64,000 bases of DNA from NCBI GenBank assembly GCA_900540375.1, contig UQFS01000006.1:53358-117357 (forward strand). The letters are read 5' to 3'. The first letter of the stretch is position 1; each line of letters begins with the position of its first letter. Made by a program: the position numbers and the translations under genes. The notes beneath the pieces are model-generated. The model saw only the letters and a list, made by a program, of their open reading frames with translations. It was not told the origin of the DNA and made no database searches. The DNA is from an uncultured Prevotella sp. (GTDB taxonomy: Bacteria; Bacteroidota; Bacteroidia; Bacteroidales; Bacteroidaceae). This document shows, in pieces, positions 9,136 to 18,089 of the stretch.

Positions 9136-9154
9136 GCGAGAGGAGACAGCGTCT

Positions 9155-9754
9155 ATGAAAAAACGTATTGCTGTGTTGGCGTTGCAAGGTGCCTTCATTG
9201 AGCATGAGAAGATGCTGCAGCGGCTCGGTGCTGATGCCTTTGAGGTCAGAGAGAAAACCGACTGGCAACAGCCTAAGGACGGACTCGTCATCCCCGGTGG
9301 TGAGAGTACGGTAATGGCCAAGCTGCTTGTGGAGTCAGGTCTTCACGATGAGATTCGTAACGACATCGTCGCCGGTCTTCCTGTCTTCGGCACCTGTGCC
9401 GGACTGATTCTCCTGTCAGGGCGCGTGCGCCGGCATGCCGGCGGCGAGGCTGCATCCATGCCCGGAGCCATTGCGACGATGGACATCACCACGTGTCGCA
9501 ATGCCTACGGTCGGCAGTTGGGCAGCTTTGCCACGGAAGCAGACTTCAAAGATGCCGGTAAGGTGCCGATGACTTTTATCCGTGCGCCTTTCATCGAGAC
9601 CGTAGGACCTGAGGTAGAAGTCCTCGCGCGTGTAGGCGGACGTATTGTCGCGGCACGGCAAGGCAACCAGCTCGTCACTGCTTTCCATCCCGAACTCAGC
9701 GACGACATGCGTGTAGCCAAGTACTTCCTGGACTTTCTTCCTTCCAGGAAATAA
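9155..9754 (+). CDS. pdxT: Pyridoxal 5'-phosphate synthase, glutaminase subunit PdxT
   Basis: A 199-residue class-I-type glutamine amidotransferase that hydrolyses glutamine and channels ammonia to PdxS. The nucleophile cysteine sits in VFGTCAGLILLSG and the His-Glu pair in TAFHPELSDD; IPGGESTVM is the oxyanion/substrate motif. The start was placed at ATG 9155, giving the family-typical MKKRIAVLALQGAFIEHEKM. The reading frame extends further upstream only inside pdxS. The gene ends at a strong bidirectional terminator. Confidence 0.96.
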   Translation: MKKRIAVLALQGAFIEHEKMLQRLGADAFEVREKTDWQQPKDGLVIPGGESTVMAKLLVESGLHDEIRNDIVAGLPVFGTCAGLILLSGRVRRHAGGEAASMPGAIATMDITTCRNAYGRQLGSFATEADFKDAGKVPMTFIRAPFIETVGPEVEVLARVGGRIVAARQGNQLVTAFHPELSDDMRVAKYFLDFLPSRK

Positions 9755-9804
9755 CCGCGCGGAGCGGTCGTCGTGGCGGGCACGCGCCGTAAACCAATTA
9801 AGCC

Positions 9805-9850
9805 GAAAAGAGGCAGATGCTGTTGGATCTCCAGCATCTGCCTCCTTTTC
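9805..9850. terminator. Bidirectional terminator between pdxT and the small ORF
   Basis: A perfect 13-bp stem (GAGGCAGATGCTG / CAGCATCTGCCTC, 9-nt loop) is flanked by GAAAA and CTTTTC, so the stem is extended and U-tailed in both directions. Confidence 0.85.
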
Positions 9851-9876
9851 TATTTGTTAACGGCTACTCTCCGCCT

Positions 9877-10080
9877 TTAATCTTCCCAATCCCAATGGTT
9901 GTTTTTCTTGGCTCCGGATACACCGGGACCATCACCATAGTCGTCGTTAATCTCACCCGACTTAGGCCATTTGGAATCACTTCCACCAATATTATACTTG
10001 TCCTTGGCCGAATGAGCCATCAAATGACAGACGTCAAATCTGACGTTTTCTGTCTCCGGACGTTGATATATACGTTTCAT
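9877..10080 (-). CDS. Small hypothetical protein (67 residues) downstream of the LRR protein
   Basis: A 67-residue protein beginning MKRIYQRPETENVRFDVCHLM. It resembles the many short Bacteroidota proteins that start with basic residues and a Y-x-x-P-E motif. The rest is hydrophilic and rich in G, D, N, K and W (DDYGDGPGVSGAKKNNHWDW), with one cysteine (C18) and no signal peptide or membrane segment. It lies 12 bp behind the LRR gene on the same strand and before a terminator, so it is probably co-transcribed. I do not recognise a function; a secreted or modified peptide precursor is conceivable but not supported by a leader motif. Confidence 0.6.
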   Translation of the reverse strand: MKRIYQRPETENVRFDVCHLMAHSAKDKYNIGGSDSKWPKSGEINDDYGDGPGVSGAKKNNHWDWED

Positions 10081-10092
10081 GTCTGCTCTTTT

Positions 10093-12069
10093 TTATTTTA
10101 TAATCAGTTTCTTTCCGTTTACGATATAGATGCCGGACGGAAGACCGGCGGTGTCTGTCGTTCCACGGCGAACCACCTGGCCATATATATTATACACATC
10201 CTTTCCAGCCAAAAATGCTTTCCGGGAGCCGGAACCGTTGGCAGAAATGTTGTCGATACCGGTCGTTGTCCCTCCGAAGCTGTTCGAGAAATAAGCAGTC
10301 TTTGCGCCGCTGATTCCGTTGTCCTTGTCAAGCTGGACGATTGCCGTACCGGGAGTGAACACCGCATTGGTGCGCATAGCCTTGTAGAAACCATTGGCCC
10401 ACTTGGACTCGTCGCCGGAATAATAGTAGTAGCTGTACTTGGGGATCTTTGCACCCGTAGTGTAATTGCCGATGAAGGTATAGGTCACACCGTTCACGGT
10501 ATAAGATACCGACTGAGCCTTCAACTTCTTGGCGAAGTTGTCGCCATCGGTGTCTTTGTCATCCGTGACATCCACGATCGTGTTGTAAGCAGCTCCGTGA
10601 AGTCCCGGGTGAATCATATAAGGATGGTGAGCCTTCATCTCGGTCACAGGAGTCTTGAAGTTCAGAACGATGTACTTGCGGTTGGGCACATTGGGATCAT
10701 CAAGCGACTCTACGCCGCTGAACTCGCACACTTCCGTGGCGGAACCGAACGCATTGCCGATCTGCTTGGCACTTAAGTCAAACGGGAAGCAGACCGAGTA
10801 CCACTTGCCATCGATGAGTCGCTCATCCTCATGGGTGTTCTTCAGTTTGCCCACTAACATGAACTCATTCCATCCGGCATAGTCGCCAGACAAGCCACTG
10901 AAATGGCCGAAATCCTTCACGGGCAGTTTGTTGCCGTCTTCGTCAAACACCCAGTGATTATCCCAACTGGCATAGGTTGACTGCTTACTATAATCATCCG
11001 TACCAATCAGCTGTGTGTATTTGTTCACATAGTTGGAATAAGCTGCCTCCGGATAATGCAGAATGGTACGGACACCCGTACTGGTCGTGTAATCCGTGAT
11101 CTTGACCGTGCCGCCGTCTGTATAGGATGACAGACTGTAGCCATAGGTGTAATCAGTTGGCTGGAAAGCCTGCAACGCGCACTTGGTGTTTGTTCCCAAT
11201 ACGTACACATCGGTCAGCTTGTCGATATTGCCGAATGCCAGATTTTCTACGGTCTCCACGCTTGCCGGGATGACGACTGTCGTGATTCCCGTTTGGTCGA
11301 AAGCCTGACTCTTGATAGTTTTCAGCGAATTGGGCAGACGGATGGTCGTGATGTTCTTGCATCTTTGAAAGGCTCCAACACCAATCGTCTCCAAGCTTCC
11401 CGGAAGAATCAGTGAGGTCAGTCCCGTGCAGTTTGCAAAGGCCTGGCTGCTGATCTTTTTCAATCCGTAGAGGTATTCCACGTTCGTCAGGTTGGAACAG
11501 TCGACAAAAGCCTGTGACTTAATGGAGTTCACGCTTGTGCCGATAACAAGGCTCTTCAAGTACTTATCACCGGAAAAAGTACTTGCCCCAATGACAGTCG
11601 TCGCCAAGTTTTTAGATTTTGTGGCGTTGGGGAAAATCACTCTTGTCCACTTGCTATTGTTGTCATTGAACAAGAACGTTGTGCTGGTAAGGCATTCCGG
11701 CAGGACAAGCGTGCCTAACTCATTGCCTCCGTTCAGTTTAGGGGAATTCTCTCCCAACGGTTTAATCACGTCGTCACTTGCGAGTTCTGCCAGTCCCATG
11801 TCCAGATCCGTGATCTTGGAGAAAGGCGGCGTGGTGTACCTCGCACCGAAGAAATCGGTAAAATCGCTGGCCGACAGCGTCACGCCGTCGGCCGTCACGA
11901 TCTTGACATTCGTTGATGCCAACTGGTCGGATGTGAAATTGGTTGCCTTCAGGTCACCGGTGGCATTCACCGTGATGACAAGGATGTCTCCCGAATGGGT
12001 AATCGTTGGCGTGGCATTCATCGTTGCCACTGCCAAGAGGGCAAGAAACAAAACTTTAACTCTCTTCAT
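10093..12069 (-). CDS. BspA-like leucine-rich-repeat surface protein with a C-terminal sorting-like tail
   Basis: A 658-residue secreted protein. The start was set at 12069 because MKRVKVLFLALLAVATMNA is a clean signal peptide; an upstream in-frame start would bury it behind 16 residues. Residues about 150-310 are five or so LRR_5 (BspA/Treponema) repeats of the kind AFVDCSNLTNVEYLYGLKKI and AFQRCKNITTIRLPNSLKTI. The C-terminus (NIYGQVVRRG then LPSGIYIVNGKKLIIK) resembles the type A sorting tail exported by the type IX system. That fits porX/porW lying 42 kb away in this window. Such proteins are usually surface adhesins, but the ligand cannot be read from the sequence. Confidence 0.8.
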   Translation of the reverse strand: MKRVKVLFLALLAVATMNATPTITHSGDILVITVNATGDLKATNFTSDQLASTNVKIVTADGVTLSASDFTDFFGARYTTPPFSKITDLDMGLAELASDDVIKPLGENSPKLNGGNELGTLVLPECLTSTTFLFNDNNSKWTRVIFPNATKSKNLATTVIGASTFSGDKYLKSLVIGTSVNSIKSQAFVDCSNLTNVEYLYGLKKISSQAFANCTGLTSLILPGSLETIGVGAFQRCKNITTIRLPNSLKTIKSQAFDQTGITTVVIPASVETVENLAFGNIDKLTDVYVLGTNTKCALQAFQPTDYTYGYSLSSYTDGGTVKITDYTTSTGVRTILHYPEAAYSNYVNKYTQLIGTDDYSKQSTYASWDNHWVFDEDGNKLPVKDFGHFSGLSGDYAGWNEFMLVGKLKNTHEDERLIDGKWYSVCFPFDLSAKQIGNAFGSATEVCEFSGVESLDDPNVPNRKYIVLNFKTPVTEMKAHHPYMIHPGLHGAAYNTIVDVTDDKDTDGDNFAKKLKAQSVSYTVNGVTYTFIGNYTTGAKIPKYSYYYYSGDESKWANGFYKAMRTNAVFTPGTAIVQLDKDNGISGAKTAYFSNSFGGTTTGIDNISANGSGSRKAFLAGKDVYNIYGQVVRRGTTDTAGLPSGIYIVNGKKLIIK

Positions 12070-12356
12070 TGTTATTCTTTTAAAGATACTGAGCATCATC
12101 ATATCACACAGCCGCAATCATCTGCGGTAAGGTGACATAGATCCCATAGAATACATAGTTTTACCTTATAATTTAGGCGAAGGTAAGCATATTTTTCTAA
12201 ACTCGCAAGAAATTAAACTTTTTTATTACTGGTTATGAAAGCAATCTATCAGTTGCCATATCGCTTTTGGCGAAAACAAGGTGGGGGATATAACTCAGAT
12301 TCAGTTTAGTTATATAAGAAGAAAGAAGCGGAAGACAAGACAAAACAAAAGCAGAA

Positions 12357-12411
12357 ACCCCAAAGCTGCCATAAAGGTAGCTTTGGGGTCTTGCTCCCCC
12401 CTTGGGGGGAG
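12357..12411 (-). terminator. Double-hairpin terminator of nifJ; the 12070-12425 gap
   Basis: Two adjacent inverted repeats follow the nifJ stop on the minus strand: an 8-bp CTCCCCCC/GGGGGGAG hairpin (12394-12411) and a 14-bp stem around ACCCCAAAGCTGCC (12357-12389). A closely related copy in the opposite orientation lies at 19158-19218. The rest of the 356-bp gap is AT-rich leader of the LRR gene, in which I found no clear -7 box. Confidence 0.75.
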
Positions 12412-12425
12412 TTAGAGAGACTGTT

Positions 12426-15400
12426 TTATTCCTCGCTCCAGTCTTCCTGGCTCTTGCGCACGTAAGACTTGTAGCGGATCTTAGCCATCTTCTCACACTC
12501 GGAGAAGAGCTCGTCGGCTTCGGCAGGATAAGCCTTGGCCACAGAAGAGTAGCGGACCTCACCGAGGAGGAACTCACGGAAGGCGGCCCAATCAGGCTCC
12601 TTGCTGTCGAGCATGAACGGATTCTTGCCCTGATCAGCGAGCTCTGGATTGTAGCGCCACAGATGCCAGTAACCGCAGTCAACGGCAAGCTTCTCCTCCA
12701 TCTGGCTCTTACCCATGCTTCTCTTCAGGTTCTTGGTGCCCTTGATGCCGTGGTTGATACACGGAGCATAGGCGATGACGAGTGACGGGCCCGGATAAGC
12801 CTCAGCCTCGCGGATAGCCTTGAGGCACTGAGCATTGTCGGCGCCCATAGCCACCTGAGCGACATAGACATAACCGTAGGTTGTCTGCATCAGACCCAGA
12901 TCCTTCTTGCGCACGCGCTTGCCCTGAGCGGCAAACTGAGCGATGGCGCCCAACGGAGTAGCCTTGGACGACTGTCCGCCCGTGTTGGAGTAAACCTCAG
13001 TATCAAGAACCAGGATGTTGACATCCTCACCGGTAGAGAGCACGTGGTCGAGACCGCCGTAGCCGATGTCGTAGGAAGCACCGTCACCACCGATGATCCA
13101 CTGGGAGCGCTTCACCAAGTAGTGCTCCAGCGGCTGCAGTTCCTTGCAGAACGGGCAACCGGCCTCGGCACCCTTCTCGATGAGCGGCTTGAGCTCAGCG
13201 GCGGCAGCCTTGGAGCCGTCGGCGTCGTTTTGCTGCTCGATCCACTTCTGGGCGGCAGCCTTGAAGTCGTCGGGCGTGTGCCCGCCTTCCATAGCCTGGT
13301 TGAGCAGCACGGTGATGCGCTCCTTCATCTTCTTGTTGCCCAGTGCCATACCGAGACCAAACTCGCAGAAGTCCTCAAAGAGAGAGTTGTCGAAGGCAGG
13401 ACCCTGCCCCTTGTCGTTGGTGCAGTAGGGTGTAGAAGGAATGGAGGCAGAGTAGATCGAAGAGCAACCCGTGGCGTTGGCGATCATCTCACGGTCGCCG
13501 AAGAGCTGAGAGATCAGCTTGACGTAAGGCGTCTCACCGCAGCCGGAGCAGGCGCCGGAGAACTCAAACAGCGGCTGGGCGAACTGAGAGTTCTTCGGGC
13601 TCTGCTTGATGTCGACGAGCTCCTGTTTGGATTTCACGTTGTTGACGAGGTAAGTCCAGCGCTCAGCTTCCTCCTTCATGTCAGGAGCATCGACGTTGAA
13701 CGGTACCATCTTCAAGGCCTTCTCTCCCTTCTTGCCCGGGCAGACATCAGCGCAGTTGCCGCAGCCCAAGCAGTCGAGAACGGAGACCTCGATGCGGAAC
13801 TTCATGCCCTTGAGTGTCTTCGGAGCCAGCATGTCGATGGTCTGGCCGTCGAAACCGGCAGCCTCCTTGTCGTCGAGGACGAACGGACGGATACAAGCGT
13901 GAGGACAGCAGAACGAGCACTTGTTGCACTGGATACAGTTCTCTGGGTTCCATACCGGCACGAAGGCCTCTACACCACGCTTCTCCCAGGCAGCGGTACC
14001 GTTTTGCCATGTGCCGTCGACAGTGTCGTTGTCGGCGAAGTCAGAGACCTTGAGCAGGTCGCCGGCCTGAGCGTTGATCGGGCGGACGAGGTTCTTGACG
14101 AATGCGGGAGCGTTGTCCTCCACGGCATTATCGTCAGCGAGCTGAGCCCAGGCAGGGTCCACGGCGAGCTCTTTGTACTCTCCGCCACGGTCCACGGCAG
14201 CATAGTTCATGTTCACGATGTCCTGTCCCTTCTTGCCATAGGACTTCACGATGAAGGTCTTCATCTGCTCCACGGCGAGCTCTGTCGGGATGACCTTGGT
14301 GATACGGAAGAAAGCGGACTGCAGGATCGTGTTGGTACGGTTGCCCAATCCAATCTCCTGACCGATCTTCGTAGCGTTGATGTAGTACACCTTGATGTGG
14401 TGCTTGGCGAAGTAGCGCTTCACCTTGTTAGGGATGAAGTTGACGAGTTCCTCGCCGTCGAAGATGGTGTTGAGCAGGAAGGTACCGTTGTCACGCAGGC
14501 CACGGGTCACATCATACATGTGGAGATAAGCCTGCACATGGCATGCCACGAAGTTCGGCGTGTTGACCTGATAGGCGCTGTGGATCGGCTCATCACCGAA
14601 ACGCAGATGTGAGCAGGTGAATCCGCCTGACTTCTTCGAGTCGTAGGAGAAGTAAGCCTGGCAATATTTCTTGGTGTTGTTACCGATGATCTGCACCGAG
14701 TTCTTGTTGGCGCCGACCGTACCGTCAGAGCCCAGTCCATAGAACTTAGCCTCGAAGAGCGAGTCACCGCCCATCGGGATCTCCTCAACCTCAGGCAGAG
14801 AGGTGAAGGTGACATCGTCGACGATACCCACGGTGAAGTGGTTCTTCGGCACGTTGAGCTCGAGGTTGTTGAACACGGAGATGATCTTGGCAGGCGTGGT
14901 GTCGGAAGATCCGAGACCATAGCGGCCGCCGACGATCAGCGGTTTGCGTGGATCGTCATAGAGTGCGCTCTTCACGTCAAGATACAGCGGCTCGCCCTCG
15001 GCTCCCGGCTCCTTGGTGCGGTCGAGGACAGCGATGCGCTTCACGGTGTCGGGGATGGCCTTGCGGATGGCCTCGACAGAGAACGGGCGATAGAGGTGGA
15101 CGGCCACCATACCTACCTTCTTGCCCTGCTTGGTCAGGTAGTCGATAGCCTCGCGGGCAGGCTCCGTGGCAGAACCCATCAGCACGATGATGTTCTCAGC
15201 GTCGGGTGCGCCGTAGTAGTTGAACAGATGATACTCACGGCCTGTGATCTTAGACACCTCGCCGAGGTACTTCTCAACGATCTCGGGTACTACGTCGTAG
15301 TACTTGTTGCTGGCCTCGCGGTGTGTGAAGAAGGTCTCCGGGTTCTCGGCCGTACCGCGTGTGACAGGACGCTCAGGAGAGAGCGCACGGTCGCGGAAGC

Positions 15401-16010
15401 GCTTGATATACGCCGGGTTGACGAGCGGACGGATGTCCTCCATGTCCATGGCCTCGATCTTGTGATACTCGTGGGACGTGCGGAAGCCATCGAAGAAATT
15501 GATGAACGGCACAGAGGTCTCGAGCGTAGCGAGGTAAGGCACGGCCGTGAGGTCCATCACCTCCTGTACGGAACCGGAGCAGAACATGGCGAAGCCGGTC
15601 TGGCGGCAGGCCATCACATCCTGGTGGTCACCGAAGATACACAGAGAGTGGCTGGCCAGCGTGCGGGCAGAGACGTTGAAGACGCAGGGCAGCAGCTCAC
15701 CGGCAATCTTGTACATGTTGGGGATCATCAGCAGCAAGCCCTGAGAAGCAGTGTAGGTAGAAGTCAGCGCACCGGCCTGCAAAGAGCCGTGGAGCGCGCC
15801 GGCGGCACCACCCTCAGACTCCATCTCCTGCACGGTGACGGTCTGGCCAAACAGATTCTTACGGCCCTTGGCAGCCCATTCGTCGATGTGCTCAGCCATA
15901 GGAGACGACGGTGTGATGGGGTAGATGGCGGCCACCTCAGTAAACATGTAGCTTACATGAGCAGCAGCGGTGTTACCATCACAAGTCATGAATTTCTTTT
16001 CTTTTGCCAT
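12426..16010 (-). CDS. nifJ: Pyruvate:ferredoxin (flavodoxin) oxidoreductase
   Basis: A 1194-residue single-chain PFOR that oxidises pyruvate to acetyl-CoA and CO2 and reduces ferredoxin or flavodoxin, central to anaerobic catabolism. The order is typical: pyrimidine-binding domain (N-terminal YMFTEVAAIYPITPSSPMAE), gamma/domain II, coenzyme A region, two 4Fe-4S motifs (CIQCNKCSFCCPHAC and CLGCGNCADVCPGKKGEKAL). The C-terminal TPP domain has GACSGCGETPY, GDGASYDIGYGGLDH and NTGGQSSKATPLGA. Length matches the family. It lies 60 bp behind an AAA ATPase gene on the same strand and ends at a double-hairpin terminator. Confidence 0.97.
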   Translation of the reverse strand: MAKEKKFMTCDGNTAAAHVSYMFTEVAAIYPITPSSPMAEHIDEWAAKGRKNLFGQTVTVQEMESEGGAAGALHGSLQAGALTSTYTASQGLLLMIPNMYKIAGELLPCVFNVSARTLASHSLCIFGDHQDVMACRQTGFAMFCSGSVQEVMDLTAVPYLATLETSVPFINFFDGFRTSHEYHKIEAMDMEDIRPLVNPAYIKRFRDRALSPERPVTRGTAENPETFFTHREASNKYYDVVPEIVEKYLGEVSKITGREYHLFNYYGAPDAENIIVLMGSATEPAREAIDYLTKQGKKVGMVAVHLYRPFSVEAIRKAIPDTVKRIAVLDRTKEPGAEGEPLYLDVKSALYDDPRKPLIVGGRYGLGSSDTTPAKIISVFNNLELNVPKNHFTVGIVDDVTFTSLPEVEEIPMGGDSLFEAKFYGLGSDGTVGANKNSVQIIGNNTKKYCQAYFSYDSKKSGGFTCSHLRFGDEPIHSAYQVNTPNFVACHVQAYLHMYDVTRGLRDNGTFLLNTIFDGEELVNFIPNKVKRYFAKHHIKVYYINATKIGQEIGLGNRTNTILQSAFFRITKVIPTELAVEQMKTFIVKSYGKKGQDIVNMNYAAVDRGGEYKELAVDPAWAQLADDNAVEDNAPAFVKNLVRPINAQAGDLLKVSDFADNDTVDGTWQNGTAAWEKRGVEAFVPVWNPENCIQCNKCSFCCPHACIRPFVLDDKEAAGFDGQTIDMLAPKTLKGMKFRIEVSVLDCLGCGNCADVCPGKKGEKALKMVPFNVDAPDMKEEAERWTYLVNNVKSKQELVDIKQSPKNSQFAQPLFEFSGACSGCGETPYVKLISQLFGDREMIANATGCSSIYSASIPSTPYCTNDKGQGPAFDNSLFEDFCEFGLGMALGNKKMKERITVLLNQAMEGGHTPDDFKAAAQKWIEQQNDADGSKAAAAELKPLIEKGAEAGCPFCKELQPLEHYLVKRSQWIIGGDGASYDIGYGGLDHVLSTGEDVNILVLDTEVYSNTGGQSSKATPLGAIAQFAAQGKRVRKKDLGLMQTTYGYVYVAQVAMGADNAQCLKAIREAEAYPGPSLVIAYAPCINHGIKGTKNLKRSMGKSQMEEKLAVDCGYWHLWRYNPELADQGKNPFMLDSKEPDWAAFREFLLGEVRYSSVAKAYPAEADELFSECEKMAKIRYKSYVRKSQEDWSEE

Positions 16011-16070
16011 TTTGTGAAAAATAGATGATAAAAAGTTGATAATGTTTTTGCGTTATATATATAATAGGTG

Positions 16071-17258
16071 TCAGTAGAGCATACCGAGTAACCATAAAGG
16101 TATCCGGTCGCCGTGACCTATTTTCTGATGGTATCGTGCGTAGATCGTGCCGCCGGCGTTGCGGCTCTTGTCAGCCACGAGCGCGTCGCAGACGCGAAAG
16201 CGCAGTTTATTGTCCACGAGATAGCAGTGGTCCTTGTCGCCCTGGTTGACGAGATGATCCTTCCACAGCGTGTTGACGAAGAAGGTCTCCATGACTTCCT
16301 GCGTGCTGCTGGTGATGGGGTAGATGACATACATCAGGTTGGGATTGTGCATCATCACCTTCGAGGGCTTCTTGGGAAACTGCTGTCCGGGATTGTAGAT
16401 GAGGTTGATCAGCCGGGCGTCGGCAAGGTATTTGATATAGTTCATCACCGTGGCGCGGCTGGTGTCTATCTCGTCGGCGAGTTTGCTGATGTTCGGTGCC
16501 TGCGGACCGTTGAGGGCCAGGAGATAGAAGAGTTTCTTGATCTTGGTGAGGTATTTCAGTTCTATCTGTTTGATGAGCAGGATGTCCACCTCCGTCATCA
16601 TGTTCATGGTCTTGAGCAAATTCTCCATGAAGTTGCGGTTCTCAAGGAAGAAGGGGTAGAAGCCATGATGGAGATAGTCCGCAAAGAAAGTCGTGGGATC
16701 CACGGCCTTAACGATATCCCCGGCGATCGCCTCATGGTTGCTCACGATCTCATCCAAGGTCAGTGGCGCAAAGTGGGTATGCGCCTTGAGGTTGAGGTAT
16801 TCCCGGAAGGAGAAGCCGCGGAGGTTGTAGCTCATCACCAAACCATTGAGTTCGGGGTTCTCCTCCTTGAGGCGCATGACGCTCGAACCGGTGAAAATGA
16901 TCTTCAGTTGGGGATATTTGTCGTAGCACTCACGCAACTCCCGGCTCCAGTTGGGTTGCTTGAACACCTGGTCGATGAGCAGCACCTGACCTCCCTGTCC
17001 GACAAACTCACCGGCAAAGTCGGCGATGCCGCGCCCCTGGAAATAGAAGTTGTTCATGTTGACATACAGACATCTGTGGTCGTTGCTGCCGAAATGCTCC
17101 TTGGCATACTGCAACAGAAAGGTCGTCTTTCCCACGCCTCGTGTGCCCTTAATGCCAATGAGCCGGTCGGTCCAGTCTATCTCGTCCATGAGGACGCGGC
17201 GAACCGGGGCGTTGGTGTGCTCCACCAGGTAGGCATGGGTACGAAAGAATGATTCCAT
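16071..17258 (-). CDS. AAA family ATPase with a DUF4143-like C-terminus
   Basis: A 395-residue predicted ATPase. The Walker A is GIKGTRGVGKTTFLLQYAK (about residues 34-52), Walker B is VLLIDQVF (LLIDQ with a following FK), and a sensor-like IIFTGSSVMRLKE follows. The C-terminal half has the winged-helix-type NISKLADEIDTSRATVMNYIKYLADARLI segment and a nuclease-like tail seen in DUF4143 proteins. These are abundant in Bacteroidota and their role is not settled; some are linked to toxin-antitoxin or mobile functions. It has its own promoter and no partner gene; nifJ downstream is metabolically unrelated. Confidence 0.8.
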   Translation of the reverse strand: MESFFRTHAYLVEHTNAPVRRVLMDEIDWTDRLIGIKGTRGVGKTTFLLQYAKEHFGSNDHRCLYVNMNNFYFQGRGIADFAGEFVGQGGQVLLIDQVFKQPNWSRELRECYDKYPQLKIIFTGSSVMRLKEENPELNGLVMSYNLRGFSFREYLNLKAHTHFAPLTLDEIVSNHEAIAGDIVKAVDPTTFFADYLHHGFYPFFLENRNFMENLLKTMNMMTEVDILLIKQIELKYLTKIKKLFYLLALNGPQAPNISKLADEIDTSRATVMNYIKYLADARLINLIYNPGQQFPKKPSKVMMHNPNLMYVIYPITSSTQEVMETFFVNTLWKDHLVNQGDKDHCYLVDNKLRFRVCDALVADKSRNAGGTIYARYHQKIGHGDRIPLWLLGMLY

Positions 17259-17292
17259 AGATGTCTTTGATGTCTGTATTGGTTATACAGTG

Positions 17293-17323
17293 CAAAGATA
17301 GTGATTAATTTTATTTTTGCAAA
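17293..17323 (-). promoter_or_regulatory. Promoter of the AAA ATPase gene
   Basis: On the minus strand TTTG (17320-17323) is followed after 19 bp by TATCTTTG (17293-17300), an exact Bacteroidota promoter, 34 bp upstream of the start codon. Confidence 0.7.
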
Positions 17324-17538
17324 CCATAGATAGCAAAAACTTTTATTTTTAGCAAATTTTGTATTATCACCTGACTTCGTCTATGCGTCGCGCAATCATT
17401 ATGAAGGATCGATATAAAGGATCGATGATGCGATTGATGTTCACAAGTAAGCAGCGAAGGCAGGAAAGCGCATTCTGCCGGTTGCCGGACATGCTGGGCT
17501 TACCGGCAGGTGGCAACATTCAGAAATGTTGCTTTTTC

Positions 17539-17924
17539 TGACAAAAAAGTGGCTCTGAGAAGGCGTTCTTTTCGAGCGGGCACCCACTTGGCCCTGATTT
17601 TTGAAATTTCAGACGGCTTTCTGTAACTTACTGTCAGATAGAAAGATATGCTGATAATGGTTCGTTCCGTTTTCAAAAGAGCTATAATAGTGTCTCACTT
17701 TATCGGTTGTTTGGTGGTCATAAAGCCTTTCTGTACCTATCAGAAAGGCTTTATGACCCGGTCATCACGCTTATTTCATCAGGTCAGAAAGGCACTTTGA
17801 CACGGTCAGGAAGGCTTCCTGATGATCAGAGATCGGTTTTCCGGCTCAGAAATCACCGGTTTTTGGTTGTGAGCGTGTTGTCTTTTCTCTGGAACGAGTG
17901 ATTTTGCTGACAGGTTTTTGTAAA
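17539..17924 (+). repeat. Dispersed intergenic element, copy A (contains 22-bp-phased palindromic array)
   Basis: Copy A of a three-copy element in the 831-bp gap 17259-18089. The head begins TGACAA and shares CTCTGAGAA, TTCTTTTCGA and CCTGATTTTTG with copy B. After 178 bp comes an array at 17717-17826 of five units of exactly 22 bp, each roughly RTCAnAAnGSCnTTnTGAT plus three variable bases. Units 1 and 2 form a perfect 18-bp stem (arms 17716-17733 and 17741-17758, 7-nt loop). A weaker tail with TTTTTGTAAA ends near 17924. No credible ORF. Besides this the gap holds only the AAA and ATP-grasp gene promoters. Confidence 0.8.
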
Positions 17925-18054
17925 TAATATTAGTATCATGATTTGCGGGGATTCTCTTTCAAGACTCTTTTACTTGCTTTGTAAAAGAGCAGTTTCTTTG
18001 TTGAAAATATCACAAATATAAAGAAAGGAAAACGCATAATTGCACTAATATTTG

Positions 18055-18062
18055 TAACTTTG
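18055..18062 (+). promoter_or_regulatory. -7 box for the ATP-grasp-like gene
   Basis: TAACTTTG, 27 bp before the chosen ATG at 18090. Its position argues against the longer in-frame start that would overlap the promoter. Confidence 0.6.
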
Positions 18063-18089
18063 CATTTAATAATACAAAGCGTATACGAC

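Noticed and set aside
8948..9154. N-terminal extension of pdxT into pdxS
   Set aside because: The extra residues come from an alternate frame of pdxS and do not resemble PdxT; ATG 9155 gives the family-typical start.
13044..14612. Very long open frame antisense to nifJ (and similar ones at 14838-16028, 4879-6060, 16113-17252, 19247-20434, 29679-30926)
   Set aside because: They mirror GC-rich coding sequence on the other strand, show no recognisable domains and have biased, repetitive compositions. The sense-strand genes are unambiguous.
17717..17826. CRISPR array at the phased repeats
   Set aside because: Units are contiguous 22-mers with no constant repeat plus unique spacers, and no cas gene is in the window.
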